From: Sporocytophaga sp.
GTDB taxonomy: Bacteria; Bacteroidota; Bacteroidia; Cytophagales; Cytophagaceae
DNA length: 64,000 nt
Reading direction: 5' to 3'
Assembly: GCA_024707265.1 (NCBI GenBank)
Contig: JANQAB010000004.1
Coordinates: 62,001 to 126,000 of the forward strand
In this document: positions 10,065-18,952 of the stretch, piece by piece
Layout of the letters: every line of letters starts with the position of its first letter
How positions within the stretch are numbered: position 1 is the stretch's first letter
Made by a program: the position numbers and the translations under genes
The notes under the pieces: generated by a model
What the model saw: only the letters and a program-made list of their open reading frames with translations
Told to the model about the DNA's origin: nothing
Database searches by the model: none

Positions 10065-11894
10065 ATGAAGTTACATGCTCATGAATCAAAAGACATACAA
10101 GCTAAGGATAATCATTCCTCATCTGCATCTGTTAACATAAAAGATAGCAGGCCGCAATCTGCTGCCCAGCGCAAGATTCTTGATACGATTGAGCATAGTT
10201 CCATGACGAGTAAAGGTAAGGGCCTTCAGGAGTCTATTAATACCAGTAGTTCAATTACAGCACAAAGAAAAGCTAATAAAGAAGCGTTTGGAGTAGCACA
10301 AACCAAAAGTCTGGAAGAAGAGGAGCCTGCACAAATGCTGAAGGATGAAGATGAGAAAGCAACACAGATGAAGAAAGACGAAGAAGAGAAAGCTGTGCAG
10401 ATGAAAGAAGGAGGTGACGGAACAGCTGTAAATTCAGTTCATAATACATCAGAAATGCCTGGCAAATTAAAGTCCGGGATAGAAAGTCTTTCGGGAGTTT
10501 CAATGGAAAATGTAAATGTACATTATAATTCATCCAGCCCCGCTCAATTGAATGCCCATGCATACGCCCAGGGATATGATATTCACCTGGCACCAGGACA
10601 GGAAAAACACTTACCACATGAAGCCTGGCATATTGTTCAGCAAAGACAGGGCAGAGTGAAGCCCACCACCCAGCTGAAAGGAACGTCAGTAAACGATGAT
10701 TCCTCTCTTGAAAAAGAAGCTGATGATATGGGACAAAAAGCTTTAAATATAAAGGCTGAAAAAGTTGATACAAAACCTCATTATACTTCAGTAAATAATA
10801 CAGTCCAGAGATATTCTCTGTATTCTAAAGATGATCAAAGTAAAGATCAGTCATTAGGATGGGAAAACCCTTTGGGTGAAGATCTGGCAGTGGCAGAGGA
10901 TGGAACACTTGCGGCCAGAAATCATACCAAGCAGGCCTGGGCCGAACAGTCAAAAATTACAGAAGCAAATGATATTCTGAAAAATCGAAACTCGAAAGTC
11001 CGTCTTGAGGTAGGCGCTTCTGAAATTTCGGGAAAATCACCCAATGATGGCAAGAGCATTAAAAAACTTAAGGAAGTAAAAGCAAAATCTGATACCGGAG
11101 GAGGCGCTACCCTTACTGCTGACTGCGGGACTGCTGCCATGGAGGGTGTTGGTATTAAAAATGATAAGTTCGTTGGCGTCACACGTGAAAAAGGAACTGA
11201 AAATTATACCAGAGAATCTGCATATCGAAGCGGTCATGGAATCAATTCCACTACAGGTGATATGGAGTCTGATATATACCTAAGAATTATGAAAAGTGAG
11301 TTTAGTCAGAGCCATTCGTCAGGACTGGATGCCATGAATGCATTCTATAAGCTTTCAAAGAGCGAACAGGACAGGATAAGTCAGAAATATGGAATCAATG
11401 GATACGCAAGAGCAAAAGTAGGCCAGGGACTTACAATTGGTACCGATAAAGATGCCGACAACTTTGATTACAGAGGAAAAAGTGTATGGAATTTTCACTT
11501 CGCCACAGTAATTTTCAATAGTAAAGATGATGATATGACTATCGAGAATTTCGCAGGGAATGCAGGTGGAGATACAGGGTGGTATTATGTATTGCTAGGT
11601 CCGGCCAGTAAGAAGCAGGATTTTCATTTTCATAATGGAGAAGAACTTGGAGGACATGGAGACAAGTATACCACATTTGTAGTAGAAAATTCTGAGTTGA
11701 TCATTGGAACAATCAATGCCCCTAATACGCACTTAGTAGGAGATCCTGCCAAGTATGATATTATAGAAAAGCTGGCATCAGGAACAAAAGTAAAAACTTT
11801 GAGAAAGGGTATAAACTGGAGAAAGGTAGAAGTAACGGATGGTATTCATAAAGGGAAAACCGGATGGGTAATGAATAAGTTTTTTTCTAATTAA
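10065..11894 (+). CDS. DUF4157 (eCIS effector-like) protein with C-terminal SH3b domain
   Basis: A 609-residue protein with no signal peptide. Residues 1-120 are low-complexity, with the repeat KDE(D/E)EKA.QM. Residues about 130-230 are a DUF4157 domain with HEAWH (185-189) in [18 protein letters not shown], a putative zinc HExxH motif. Residues about 350-545 contain a conserved Cys (ADCGTA, C354), a His ([11 protein letters not shown]478) and MTIENFA (494-495), which could form a papain-like triad. Residues about 557-609 look like an SH3b domain. DUF4157 marks cargo of contractile injection systems. Its place after the AAA+ ATPase fits an effector role, but target and activity are unproven. 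Confidence 0.8.
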   Translation: MKLHAHESKDIQAKDNHSSSASVNIKDSRPQSAAQRKILDTIEHSSMTSKGKGLQESINTSSSITAQRKANKEAFGVAQTKSLEEEEPAQMLKDEDEKATQMKKDEEEKAVQMKEGGDGTAVNSVHNTSEMPGKLKSGIESLSGVSMENVNVHYNSSSPAQLNAHAYAQGYDIHLAPGQEKHLPHEAWHIVQQRQGRVKPTTQLKGTSVNDDSSLEKEADDMGQKALNIKAEKVDTKPHYTSVNNTVQRYSLYSKDDQSKDQSLGWENPLGEDLAVAEDGTLAARNHTKQAWAEQSKITEANDILKNRNSKVRLEVGASEISGKSPNDGKSIKKLKEVKAKSDTGGGATLTADCGTAAMEGVGIKNDKFVGVTREKGTENYTRESAYRSGHGINSTTGDMESDIYLRIMKSEFSQSHSSGLDAMNAFYKLSKSEQDRISQKYGINGYARAKVGQGLTIGTDKDADNFDYRGKSVWNFHFATVIFNSKDDDMTIENFAGNAGGDTGWYYVLLGPASKKQDFHFHNGEELGGHGDKYTTFVVENSELIIGTINAPNTHLVGDPAKYDIIEKLASGTKVKTLRKGINWRKVEVTDGIHKGKTGWVMNKFFSN

Positions 11895-11914
11895 TTTAAC
11901 ATGAGAAAACAGTC

Positions 11915-12293
11915 ATGAGAAAATATTGTATCCTTATATTGTATTTTATATTCTATAATTGCCAAAGCCAGATGGATAAAATGATCACAACGTCAGAACA
12001 ACTAAAGAAGCAGGAAGGTAAATTGGTAGAGGTGAGAGGTAATCTCTTATCTTCGGATCCTATGAAAAAGAGTGCCGGTTAGAATGCAGTTGGAAGATTC
12101 TTCTTTTGTATATATAGGAAGTTTTGAAAATACATCAAAACTAGATTTTAATGTTATACAAAAATATTTCCAAAATCAGGTTGTGATTAAAGGAGTTGTT
12201 TATACAGACTCTATTCCTGAAAAGTATAAAATCATTTCGAGATTAAATGCTCCTTATCTGGTAGATATACAGGAAGTGAATATTGTTAAATAG
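11915..12293 (+). pseudogene. Small lipoprotein gene split by a homopolymer frameshift
   Basis: The ATG at 11915 starts a lipoprotein-like signal (MRKYCILILYFIFYNC) and reads to a TAG at 12080. The downstream frame (12072-12293) continues with MQLEDSSFVYIGSFEN and DIQEVNIVK. Removing one A from the A5 run at 12065-12069 joins them into one 125-residue protein (DPMKRVPVRMQLEDSS). The predicted product is an OB-like small lipoprotein of unknown function (KLVEVRGNL, QVVIKGVVYTDS). It follows the DUF4157 gene by 20 bp, so it may be co-transcribed and could be an immunity or accessory protein; that is speculative. Confidence 0.6.
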
Positions 12294-12345
12294 AATGGTT
12301 ATTTTGCTCCCCGTCCCGTGTGTCTATTCTTTGACCTATAACTTT

Positions 12346-12460
12346 TCATCCATGTTCTGTCCTCTGACAGAACATAAAAATGCGAAGCATTATTTAGGTT
12401 AGAGGCAGAATATTGTCATAGTTTGGTTTCTGGTCTTTCTCAGCCGAGTTCTGTGTAGGT
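12346..12460 (+). repeat. Dispersed hairpin (REP-like) repeat, copy B
   Basis: A perfect 8-bp hairpin gttctgtc-ctct-gacagaac at 12354-12373, followed by ataaaaatgc, gcattatt, attgtcatagtttgg and ggtctttctca, shared with the copies at 13280, 15022 and 18059. It lies in the gap between two plus-strand genes. Confidence 0.8.
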
Positions 12461-12572
12461 GGATCCTTTAGTGCTTATAAACCTGGTACATTTCAGACAC
12501 GAATCGTTACCACTAATTTAAAATATTATCGATTATTTTGAAATCTATTTATAGTTGGGTTGATTCAATCTT

Positions 12573-13212
12573 TTGAAATTTCTGTTTATGAATAGAATTC
12601 TGTTAATAGTATATATAATCTTTCCCTTTACTTTGTTAGGACAAAAAGGGAATTGTAATAGGGAGACTCTTTCATTAGAATATCAGAGGTTTATACCAAA
12701 AGAGGTATGCATTCCTAATGAATATTTAATTTATTATATAAATAGTAGGGTAGAACCCATAGATTTCAATCAGGATGGTTTAGATGATTTTATTTGCTCT
12801 GTCATAAAAAAGAACGAAAAAAATTGGAGATACATCTTTTTTGATATTTTATAATAGGAATGCAGATTCTACTTTTACCTTCTTTAAACAATTTGACAAC
12901 ATCCTACCAATTCGCTTTGAACAGGATAATTATAATCCCTATTTACAGGATGAAAAACTAAAGAAAATATTTGATTGTTACGGCACTCCTTCTCCTCTTT
13001 ATTCTTTGGATATTAAAAATGATTCTATAATAATTGTACAAGATATAGGGGCTGTAGAAGAAAAAATTTTATATGTTTTCAAATTTGATTCATTTCTCAA
13101 CGACTGGAAATTGATAAAACATGCATACTTATTGAATTGGAAAGAAGAAAAAAATAGAAATCAGAAAGGAAATTTTACTATCTCAATTTTCATATTGCGA
13201 AGAAGGGAGTGA
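12573..13212 (+). pseudogene. Secreted VCBS-like protein gene split by a homopolymer frameshift
   Basis: The first frame (12573-12854) begins with MKFLFMNRILLIVYIIFPF and an LLGQ signal-peptide cleavage region, and includes DFNQDGLDDFIC, a calcium-loop motif of FG-GAP/VCBS repeats. The second frame (12841-13212) carries the remainder (NADSTFTFFKQFDN, KNDSIIIVQDIG). Removing one T from the T6 run at 12837-12842 joins them into 212 residues (WRYIFLIFYNRNADST). Start may be at 12588 (MNRILL). Function is unknown; probably a periplasmic or surface protein. Confidence 0.65.
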
Positions 13213-13275
13213 TAATTGAATAATAATAAATACTCTCTGTTTAGCATTTGCTTTTTTATGGACACTCCTTGATTG

Positions 13276-13440
13276 TGGTTTATCATCCCTGTTCTCTCTC
13301 TTGACAGGATATAAAAATGCAGAGCATTACATGGTCAAAAGGAAGAGAATGATCATAGTTTGGTGGTGATATGGTTTTCCTGATCTTTCTCAAGTTTATC
13401 CATTGCTGAGGCAGAAGTCAAAGGATTCAACCAGTGGAAA
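13276..13440 (+). repeat. Dispersed hairpin repeat, copy C (degenerate)
   Basis: tatcatccctgttctctctcttgacaggatataaaaatgcagagcatt corresponds to the repeat core with a weakened stem. It is followed by the shared downstream elements tcatagtttgg, ttttcctgatctttctcaag and cattgctgagg. Confidence 0.7.
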
Positions 13441-13487
13441 AAATAAAAAACGAAATCGATTTTTTTAGCAATCCACCCTTAAAATAA

Positions 13488-13826
13488 ATGAAATACAAAG
13501 ACGATATAATTATAATACTTGATAGTGTTTTAGATGATTATTATTATGTCTGGGAATGTTTCTCGGAGTACAGTCGAATTAGAAAATCAGAAAAGGATCC
13601 TCTTGGCACTTTCAAAGAGGTACTAAAAGCAGCATATGAAAAAAAGTATATTGATTTTTTTATTGCTGAAAACTTCGATGGAGACGAAGAGTTAATTCCT
13701 GAGTTTAATTTAATAAATTCAAGCATTGAGGACTTGTTAAATTACAAGCATACATCCGTAAAGGAGATTCGGGTAACGACCTCAAAATTGGGGAGGGATT
13801 TCTTGGAACAGTGCCATAGCCGCTAA
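13488..13826 (+). CDS. Small acidic protein of unknown function
   Basis: A 112-residue predicted cytosolic protein with no signal peptide or membrane segment. It begins MKYKDDIIIILDSVLDDYYYVWECF and is rich in Asp, Glu, Tyr and Ile, with predicted helical content throughout. I recognise no family; the size and acidity would suit an immunity or antitoxin protein, but no partner toxin is seen. It sits between a dispersed hairpin repeat and a transposase remnant. Confidence 0.6.
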   Translation: MKYKDDIIIILDSVLDDYYYVWECFSEYSRIRKSEKDPLGTFKEVLKAAYEKKYIDFFIAENFDGDEELIPEFNLINSSIEDLLNYKHTSVKEIRVTTSKLGRDFLEQCHSR

Positions 13827-13827
13827 G

Positions 13828-13950
13828 AGTGATAATAATTACAATCCAGTTAAATCAGGAATGGTAAGGTGTCCGGAAGATTATATCTATTCAAGTGCGA
13901 TCAAATATTCAGGAAAGAAAAGGTTGATTGATGTAGTGTTTATAGGGTAA
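13828..13950 (+). pseudogene. C-terminal remnant of a RAYT transposase
   Basis: An open frame reads NNYNPVKSGMVRCPEDYIYSS, then AIKYSGKKRLIDVVFIG and a TAA. This is the tail consensus of RAYT (YNPVKAGMV..PEDY.YSS), here well preserved, while the HUH domain and start are missing. It begins right after the stop of the preceding gene, so the deletion has fused unrelated sequence. Confidence 0.7.
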
Positions 13951-14302
13951 TAGCCCCCAAGTTAAGAAACTTGCTCTCATTTTTATGGGTTGAAGGTAGA
14001 TAGACTTCAACCCGAGAAGTCTGCATCGTTTTATTTGACAGATGATAAAAAAATAAACCTTCAACACAGATTAAAGAGAATATTTTTGGTTAAGGAGTGA
14101 TGGCGAGGTTCTTTCCTGTGAGGGTATATGGCGTGGAGGTAGATTAAAAGATTCAGCCAAAAGGAGAGTGCCAGTCTGCCGAATAAAAACCCATCGGATA
14201 GTTTGAATGTCGATTAGATTTCAGTATTTTAGGTACATAATAATAAAATATATGCGCACCTAATGCGTATGTGAACAAGTTAGCGCCAATAAAACCATAA
14301 TA
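13951..14302. other. Intergenic region with a conserved upstream box
   Basis: Apart from an inverted phrase (cttcaacccgagaag / gggttgaaggtag), it contains gatagtttgaatgtcgattag with ttcagtatttt and gtacataat at 14197-14246. This box recurs at 18335 and 22767, each time 60-130 bp before a gene. A cttaatgcg/gcgcac-rich stretch follows just before the next start. Confidence 0.5.
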
Positions 14303-14965
14303 ATGAAAAACTTATTTTTAACAATTACACTTTTATTGATTCAATTAAATGGATTTTCACAAACAGATACTTTGTATTTTCAAAACTTTGACAATTTAAA
14401 TACTTCAGATCGATGGTTTTTTAATTTAACGAATCCAGCACCAGGTTACTCTATAGAGAATGGTAAAGGAACAATGAGAATACCTGCTAGTAGTGACATT
14501 AACATCACAATTCCATCTGATTCATTTCAAGTAAATCAATCTATTGTTGTTTCAATGGTTATGATTTCGGATGATACAATAACTTTAGATGTTTTTACTT
14601 CAAAAAATAAATATCCATTCACTTCTGAAAATACTATTACATCAAAAAAGATTTTTCCTGGTCATAATACAGTTGCACTAGAATTGGATTTCAATGGGAC
14701 TCTGGCAAAAGAGGACTTTCTTCATCTAAAGTTTATTGCTGATAATAATATAATCTGGCCAAATTTTAATGTTGAAATTGATGATTTTTTAATTTCAACT
14801 AACAATATTTTAACAGGTTTGACCTTAAATAGTCAGAAAACAGAAGTTGATTCAATTATATATTATTCAGACATTAATGGAAAAATAATAAATAATCCAA
14901 ACGTAGATCAAATCGTAATCGCAGTATATAAATCAGGAAAACGGATTAAGTGTATTAAATTTTAA
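14303..14965 (+). CDS. Secreted protein of unknown function with short CTD-like tail
   Basis: 220 residues. The signal peptide is MKNLFLTITLLLIQLNGFSQ. The body is beta-rich (DTLYFQNFDNLNTSDRWF, KNKYPFTSENTI, NVEIDDFLIST), resembling the choice-of-anchor or lectin-like domains of secreted Bacteroidota proteins. The last 35 residues (IIYYSDINGKIINNP to GKRIKCIKF) resemble a shortened T9SS-type tail but lack the PNP motif. It is a single gene between repeats; export by Sec is well supported, export by T9SS is uncertain. Confidence 0.7.
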   Translation: MKNLFLTITLLLIQLNGFSQTDTLYFQNFDNLNTSDRWFFNLTNPAPGYSIENGKGTMRIPASSDINITIPSDSFQVNQSIVVSMVMISDDTITLDVFTSKNKYPFTSENTITSKKIFPGHNTVALELDFNGTLAKEDFLHLKFIADNNIIWPNFNVEIDDFLISTNNILTGLTLNSQKTEVDSIIYYSDINGKIINNPNVDQIVIAVYKSGKRIKCIKF

Positions 14966-15020
14966 AAAGGTGCAAGTCGAGTAGACAGCATCGCCTGATT
15001 TCTCAAGGGAGGAACGCCTC

Positions 15021-15240
15021 TTCATCCATGTTCTGTCCCCCGACAGAACATAAAAATGCAGAGCATTACTTTGACTAAAAGAAGAAAATTATATGAGTAC
15101 GGTGATATACGATTTTTCTGAGCTTTATCAAGATTATCCGTTGAGGTTTGTCATACAGAGCAAAAGATCAAGTAGTCATTTTGAAAAATAGCCTCGATAA
15201 AAAGCGAGGCTATTTTTGTAATTGGGGAAAATTGATAAGA
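15021..15240 (+). repeat. Dispersed hairpin repeat, copy D (long form)
   Basis: A perfect hairpin gttctgtc-cccc-gacagaac (15030-15049), then ataaaaatgcagagcattac. The homology with the copy at 18059 continues for about 215 bp, including catacagag..aaaatcaagt, cattttgaaaa and the terminator-like agcctcgata..gaggctatttttg, then aattgg. This is the longest pairwise match in the family. Confidence 0.85.
15185..15219 (+). terminator. Terminator-like hairpin inside repeat copy D
   Basis: aatagcctcg-ataaaaag-cgaggctatt followed by TTT. It could terminate the 14303-14965 gene. It is nearly identical to the hairpins at 1314 and 18221. Confidence 0.75.
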
Positions 15241-15464
15241 TTGTTTATTTTTCAAGGAAAATTTATTCTGATTACACATTGAAAATTGATATTGCAAAGA
15301 TGTTTCATTTAAAGTGGAATCACATGAAAGATTTATTGAACATGCTTTAATTAAGAAATTCGAAGGCAATATTTTTTTCTGCACTTTCATTAACTTGATA
15401 TGAACCAGAACTTGCATTTTTGTACTCTTATTAACATCATATAGGTATCAACCCTGAATCACTA

Positions 15465-16310
15465 ATGACTAATCCCCAACAAAACAAACCGCAGTTGGAA
15501 GATCAAGTTGATCTTAAACCTGGTATTGAGCGTCACCTCTGGCCATTCGGTAATGAGAAAGCTATTGTCACCAAGTCAACATCCGATAGACTATTTGGCG
15601 CGGAGGGCCTGGGGTTCAAAAACAACATGTGGATGAAACTCGTAAGTTTTTTGGCGCGAACCGGGATCCAAAAGCAAACTGCATCCAAAGAGAACGAGAC
15701 GGATATAGCAAATTGCGTAAAGGGTTGGGGACAAGGTGCGAATTCAAGCAGGGTATTTCATACAACAAAAGGTGTTGACCCCGCCAGAATGGAAATGTTG
15801 ATTCAAAGGCTTCAGCATATAAGCGCAGAATTTGGAATTAAAGACAACCGCTTAACGCATGATGTATTGGCTGCATTTGTTACCACACAAAAGGCGGAGC
15901 CTTATTTAGCATGGAATGGCCTTCGGGAAGCAAAGGGGTTCATTCAAAGAAATCAAGCTCGATTTAGAGGACATATTCAATGGCAATCTTTTGTTGCCTT
16001 GTGTGGGCATATCGACAATAACGGAGTGAAGCATATCACACCTGAATTGATTCGTACTTTTTTTAACAGCCCAAAGCCTTTCTTCAATCTCATTGTAGAA
16101 CGGAGAACCGATCTTTTGCGAGGCACCATAACACCTGGAAGCAAAACAGGACTAATGGAAGAGGCCCCCGATTACATAGACGTAAGAGCAACCGACCTGG
16201 AATACATGAGGAACAAGAGTGGTTTGGGTTTAGTGCTCAAAATTCTTTGGTATATGATTATGAATAAGAAATCGAAGCTTGGGCCATTGCCGAGGGAAGA
16301 ACGGGCATAA
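15465..16310 (+). CDS. Unknown 281-residue protein, compositionally unlike its neighbours
   Basis: A soluble protein without signal peptide. The middle (about 150-215: FVTTQKAEPYLAWNGLREAKGF, FVALCGHIDNNGVKHITPEL, IRTFFNSPKPFF) looks like a helical pair with a calcium-loop-like DNNG segment. The N-terminus is polar (NKPQLEDQVDLKPGIERHLWPFG) and the C-terminus ends in KKSKLGPLPREERA. I do not recognise the family; a resemblance to proteins found near haem peroxidases or caleosin-like proteins is too weak to name. The gene looks clearly richer in G+C than the flanking AT-rich genes, suggesting acquisition. Confidence 0.7.
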   Translation: MTNPQQNKPQLEDQVDLKPGIERHLWPFGNEKAIVTKSTSDRLFGAEGLGFKNNMWMKLVSFLARTGIQKQTASKENETDIANCVKGWGQGANSSRVFHTTKGVDPARMEMLIQRLQHISAEFGIKDNRLTHDVLAAFVTTQKAEPYLAWNGLREAKGFIQRNQARFRGHIQWQSFVALCGHIDNNGVKHITPELIRTFFNSPKPFFNLIVERRTDLLRGTITPGSKTGLMEEAPDYIDVRATDLEYMRNKSGLGLVLKILWYMIMNKKSKLGPLPREERA

Positions 16311-16646
16311 GTCAAATATTGCTCTCAGGTCCGTGAAGACACCATAGTCAACTTAAGGAATCTTTCCTTTGTATATGAGCTTGAGAAATATCTGAGCTTT
16401 TTAAAAGAATGAAAATGGAGCTATTGGCAGAGATTGAAATTACACATCATTTTGTGATTATCAGATCCTTCGCAGGGCTCAGGATGAACAGCTTTCCGGT
16501 TGTGGTATTAACTAAATAACCTTAAGCTGACCTATTGTGGCGGCACACGACGGGGAGGTAGGGTAGTGCAGTTGTGTACACGATTTGAAAACGCAAGTCA
16601 ACCCATGATTATTTACCATTCAAATCTTTAGAAAAGTAATAATATT
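16311..16646. other. Intergenic region with a second repeat family
   Basis: About 336 bp. At 16429-16492 a stretch (gaaattacacatca, atcagatccttcgcagggctcaggatga) matches 28577-28640 and the widespread ATCCTGAGC-type palindromes. The remainder (gcggcacacgacggggaggtag) has no assigned function. Confidence 0.55.
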
Positions 16647-17168
16647 ATGAAGTTGATCTGGTCGGCAATACTGTGCACATTTTTTTTATTGATTGCATCT
16701 TGCAGGAAACAATGGGGTTTTGGCCATCCGCGTGATAAGGCTATGGAGTACTATGACAAGAATTTTGTTTTACCAGATTCATCGAAGTTACGAACAGACG
16801 GCATCTATTACCATATATACCAAGACGAATATGGAAAGAGTGATGTTAGCGTATATCAATTTCATAAAAATGGTAAACTTCGGGGTGGTGCATTGGTAAA
16901 CAGTACTTTAAAGATTCGGAGCAACATGTTCGAAACTAGTGAGATCAGAGGCTATTATAAATTTGATGGTGACAGCTTGAGGTTTACAAAGGATGCCCAT
17001 TACTATAAGAAAACGAGAGAAATAGTAGGTTATTTGTCTGAAGGTATATTATACTTGAAATATAAAAAGTCTTATTTTGAAAATCAGAATAAGGGATTTG
17101 AGCCCTATTCTTTCATCCAAAATGGCAAAGTACCAGAGACAGGTATTGACGAGAAGCGTTATGAATAA
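16647..17168 (+). CDS. Lipoprotein of unknown function
   Basis: 173 residues with a lipoprotein signal (MKLIWSAILCTFFLLIASC, lipobox IASC, Cys19). The mature part is beta-rich and charged: DGIYYHIYQDEYGKSDVSVYQF, RFTKDAHYYKKTREIVGYLS, LKYKKSYFENQN. It looks like a lipocalin-type barrel, often seen in short Bacteroidota lipoproteins, but no family is certain. It converges with the SHOCT lipoprotein gene at 17227. Confidence 0.7.
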   Translation: MKLIWSAILCTFFLLIASCRKQWGFGHPRDKAMEYYDKNFVLPDSSKLRTDGIYYHIYQDEYGKSDVSVYQFHKNGKLRGGALVNSTLKIRSNMFETSEIRGYYKFDGDSLRFTKDAHYYKKTREIVGYLSEGILYLKYKKSYFENQNKGFEPYSFIQNGKVPETGIDEKRYE

Positions 17169-17226
17169 AAAGGGGGCTGTTACCTGGACTGTAACACTCA
17201 ACCTATGATTAGCTTTGGGTCTACCA

Positions 17227-17808
17227 TTATTCCAATAGCTTCTTCTTTTCTGCATCAAATTCGTGTTGAGTTATAGTACCTGAGTCTAGTAATGATTTCA
17301 ATTTTGCGATAAGTTCATACTTTTCGGAAAGAGACAATGGTTGGGACGGTTGAGGGATAAGGTTGGGCGATGAAAGATTTATATTCTTTGTTGGTTGGCC
17401 TGCAGGAATACCTGCAGCGCATTCCAGCGTACTGTATGCATCAACAGCAAGGAAATAATCAAAAGTAATCAGGTGATGCCGTTTGAGGCTGTTTTTCATC
17501 ACCACAATAAGCCTGTACTTACGTCCTTTAGCAATTGATTTTCTACCAGTTGTTACGATTACTTTTTTGATATCAGAAAATACGATTTCCTTCTTTGTAT
17601 TGTATTTCAAGGAGTAATCTGTCAATGCAATATCTTCGGCCTTCACTCCTGTTTCAAGAGCAATTTTTCTAAGTGACTCATTAGATGCTGAAAGATTTTC
17701 GCAGGGTGTTTTTCCGTAGCGCTGATAATTTGCAGCACAACTGCTGAGCACGATAGAAGAAATGCCCCAAAGAGATAATAGGTAAAGTGGTTTCCGGGAA
17801 CAAGACAT
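17227..17808 (-). CDS. Lipoprotein with C-terminal SHOCT domain
   Basis: The start is placed at 17808 (MSCSRKPLYLLSLWGISSIVLSSC), which puts the lipobox LSSC within a normal signal length; the longer frame from 17868 would add 20 residues. Residues about 40-125 have a beta-rich domain (ALTDYSLKYNTKKEIVFSDI, KKVIVTTGRK), a Pro-rich linker, then SLSEKYELIAKLKSLLDSG and ITQHEFDAEKKKLLE, a classic SHOCT motif. SHOCT tails are thought to mediate oligomerisation. The role is unknown. Confidence 0.75.
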   Translation of the reverse strand: MSCSRKPLYLLSLWGISSIVLSSCAANYQRYGKTPCENLSASNESLRKIALETGVKAEDIALTDYSLKYNTKKEIVFSDIKKVIVTTGRKSIAKGRKYRLIVVMKNSLKRHHLITFDYFLAVDAYSTLECAAGIPAGQPTKNINLSSPNLIPQPSQPLSLSEKYELIAKLKSLLDSGTITQHEFDAEKKKLLE

Positions 17809-17987
17809 AATGTTTGAGTTAAGCCATTTTTTATATGTGTACTTGTTTTGATTAAGATAAGTTGTCATTTTTTTCTATGCTGAGAATTTTTACCAGGCAT
17901 ACTTTCATTTAAAAGAATAATGTAAGCTCTTTCTCCAGCCTTTGTCTTTGCAGGATGGAATCCTTTTCCTTGCCCTGTGTCTTGTCA

Positions 17988-18036
17988 TTTATGTCCTGTC
18001 CTCCGATGGAACATATAAATATACGGAGTATTACTT
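17988..18036 (+). repeat. Dispersed hairpin repeat, copy E1 (degenerate core)
   Basis: atgtcctgtcctccgatggaacatataaatatacggagtatt aligns with the repeat core but has lost perfect pairing. It lies only about 40 bp before a perfect copy, so two elements sit in tandem. Confidence 0.65.
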
Positions 18037-18056
18037 TTTGCTAAAAAAATATAATT

Positions 18057-18265
18057 CCCATCCATGTTCTGTCCCCCGACAGAACATAAAAATACAGAGC
18101 ATTCTTTGGTTAGAAGCTGAAAATTGTCTGAGTCAGGTGATGATGTGATTTTCCTTATCTTTCTCAAGCTTATTTGTTGAGGGTATTATACAGAGAAACA
18201 AAAATCAAGTGCCATTTTGAAAACTAGCCTCGATATAAAGCGGGGCTATTTTTGAAATTGGATAG
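18057..18265 (+). repeat. Dispersed hairpin repeat, copy E2 (long form)
   Basis: A perfect hairpin gttctgtc-cccc-gacagaac at 18066-18085, followed by ataaaaatacagagcatt and the long downstream homology shared with copy D, ending in the terminator-like hairpin and aattgg. Confidence 0.85.
18221..18256 (+). terminator. Terminator-like hairpin inside repeat copy E2
   Basis: tagcctcg-atataaag-cggggcta then five T. It is embedded in the repeat, and the only nearby upstream gene is on the opposite strand, so it may serve the element rather than a gene. Confidence 0.65.
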
Positions 18266-18334
18266 TTGTTGATGAAAGAGAGTTTAATGGATAAATTTGT
18301 CCCGGCTTTTGCTTAAGTTTATGCCTTAAGCCAG

Positions 18335-18386
18335 GCTATTAAGATAGTTTGAATATAGGTTAGAATTCAATAATTTGGTACATATA
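18335..18386 (+). promoter_or_regulatory. Conserved upstream box (gatagtttgaat...)
   Basis: gatagtttgaatataggttag, ttcaataatttg and gtacatataa match the boxes at 14197 and 22767. It is 43-94 bp before the lipoprotein start at 18429. Promoter, processing site or remnant of a repeat are all possible. Confidence 0.45.
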
Positions 18387-18428
18387 AAGGGGTAAAGGTA
18401 AATTAATTTTAAAGAAGGGTAGAGTAAA

Positions 18429-18952
18429 ATGAAATACGGAATTATTGGAATAACTATTTTTTTTTGATGTCTTGCGCTGCATTGGGCTCAAGGACAAAGG
18501 TTTACGACAGTGGAAAAGCTAGGGATATAAAGACAGTTGGACTCATTACTAAAAGATTTGACCAGCCGAGAAATCCTTATCATAAGATTATCAAAGAGGC
18601 ATTTACCAGGACTTTGATTGAAGAACTCGAAAAGAAGGGCTTATTCGAAGTAGTAATACTGGACACAATGGAAAATGAGAAATTAATTATCAAATCATAT
18701 GTGACCAATGAACCAGTTGACGCATTATTAGTTGCTGACTGGAAGTTAAATAATCCAAATAACATGGTGACAGACTCCAAAGTACAACTTACCTTACTCG
18801 ACAAAGAGACAAAGGAAGTTTTACTTATTTCAAGGCATGGAACACAATTCGGTAATTTGTATGAGATGACCCCGGCGTTACCGAAGACTTTACTAGATGC
18901 TACTGAAGGTGCAATAAATTCAATGGAGAAAAATATCAAATCAAAGAAATGA
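18429..18952 (+). CDS. Lipoprotein of unknown function (frameshift in signal peptide)
   Basis: The ATG at 18429 reads MKYGIIGITIFF and then hits TGA directly after a T9 run (18457-18465). Adding one T continues into LMSCAALGSRTKVYDSG, giving an ideal lipobox and a 174-residue protein. The intact frame from 18464 lacks the hydrophobic core. The body has ARDIKTVGLITKRFDQPRN, EAFTRTLIEELEKKGLFEV and DALLVADWKLN, the layout of small lipoproteins with a beta-alpha fold. The stop overlaps the ATG of the next gene (ATGA), so both are translated from one mRNA. Confidence 0.7.

Larger units (their letters stand above)
17869..18428. other. Long intergenic region filled with repeats
   Basis: 560 bp without a gene. 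It contains a degenerate hairpin repeat (17988-18036), a complete one (18059-18265), a terminator-like hairpin, the short palindromic pair ttgcttaagtttatgccttaagccagg and a conserved upstream box at 18335. Confidence 0.7.

Noticed and set aside
10273..11237. Several minus-strand ORFs, up to 166 codons, opposite the DUF4157 gene
   Set aside because: They lie antisense to a well-supported gene, with sequence typical of shadow frames (Leu/Phe/Ser-rich).
14240..14302. Possible integron attC-like site (gcgcacctaatgcg...gttagcgcc)
   Set aside because: The arms do not pair as an attC, and no integron integrase or similar sites were found in the other gaps.
15151..15417. 88-residue minus-strand ORF
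   Set aside because: It overlaps the long-form hairpin repeat and its terminator-like hairpin; no signal or motif.
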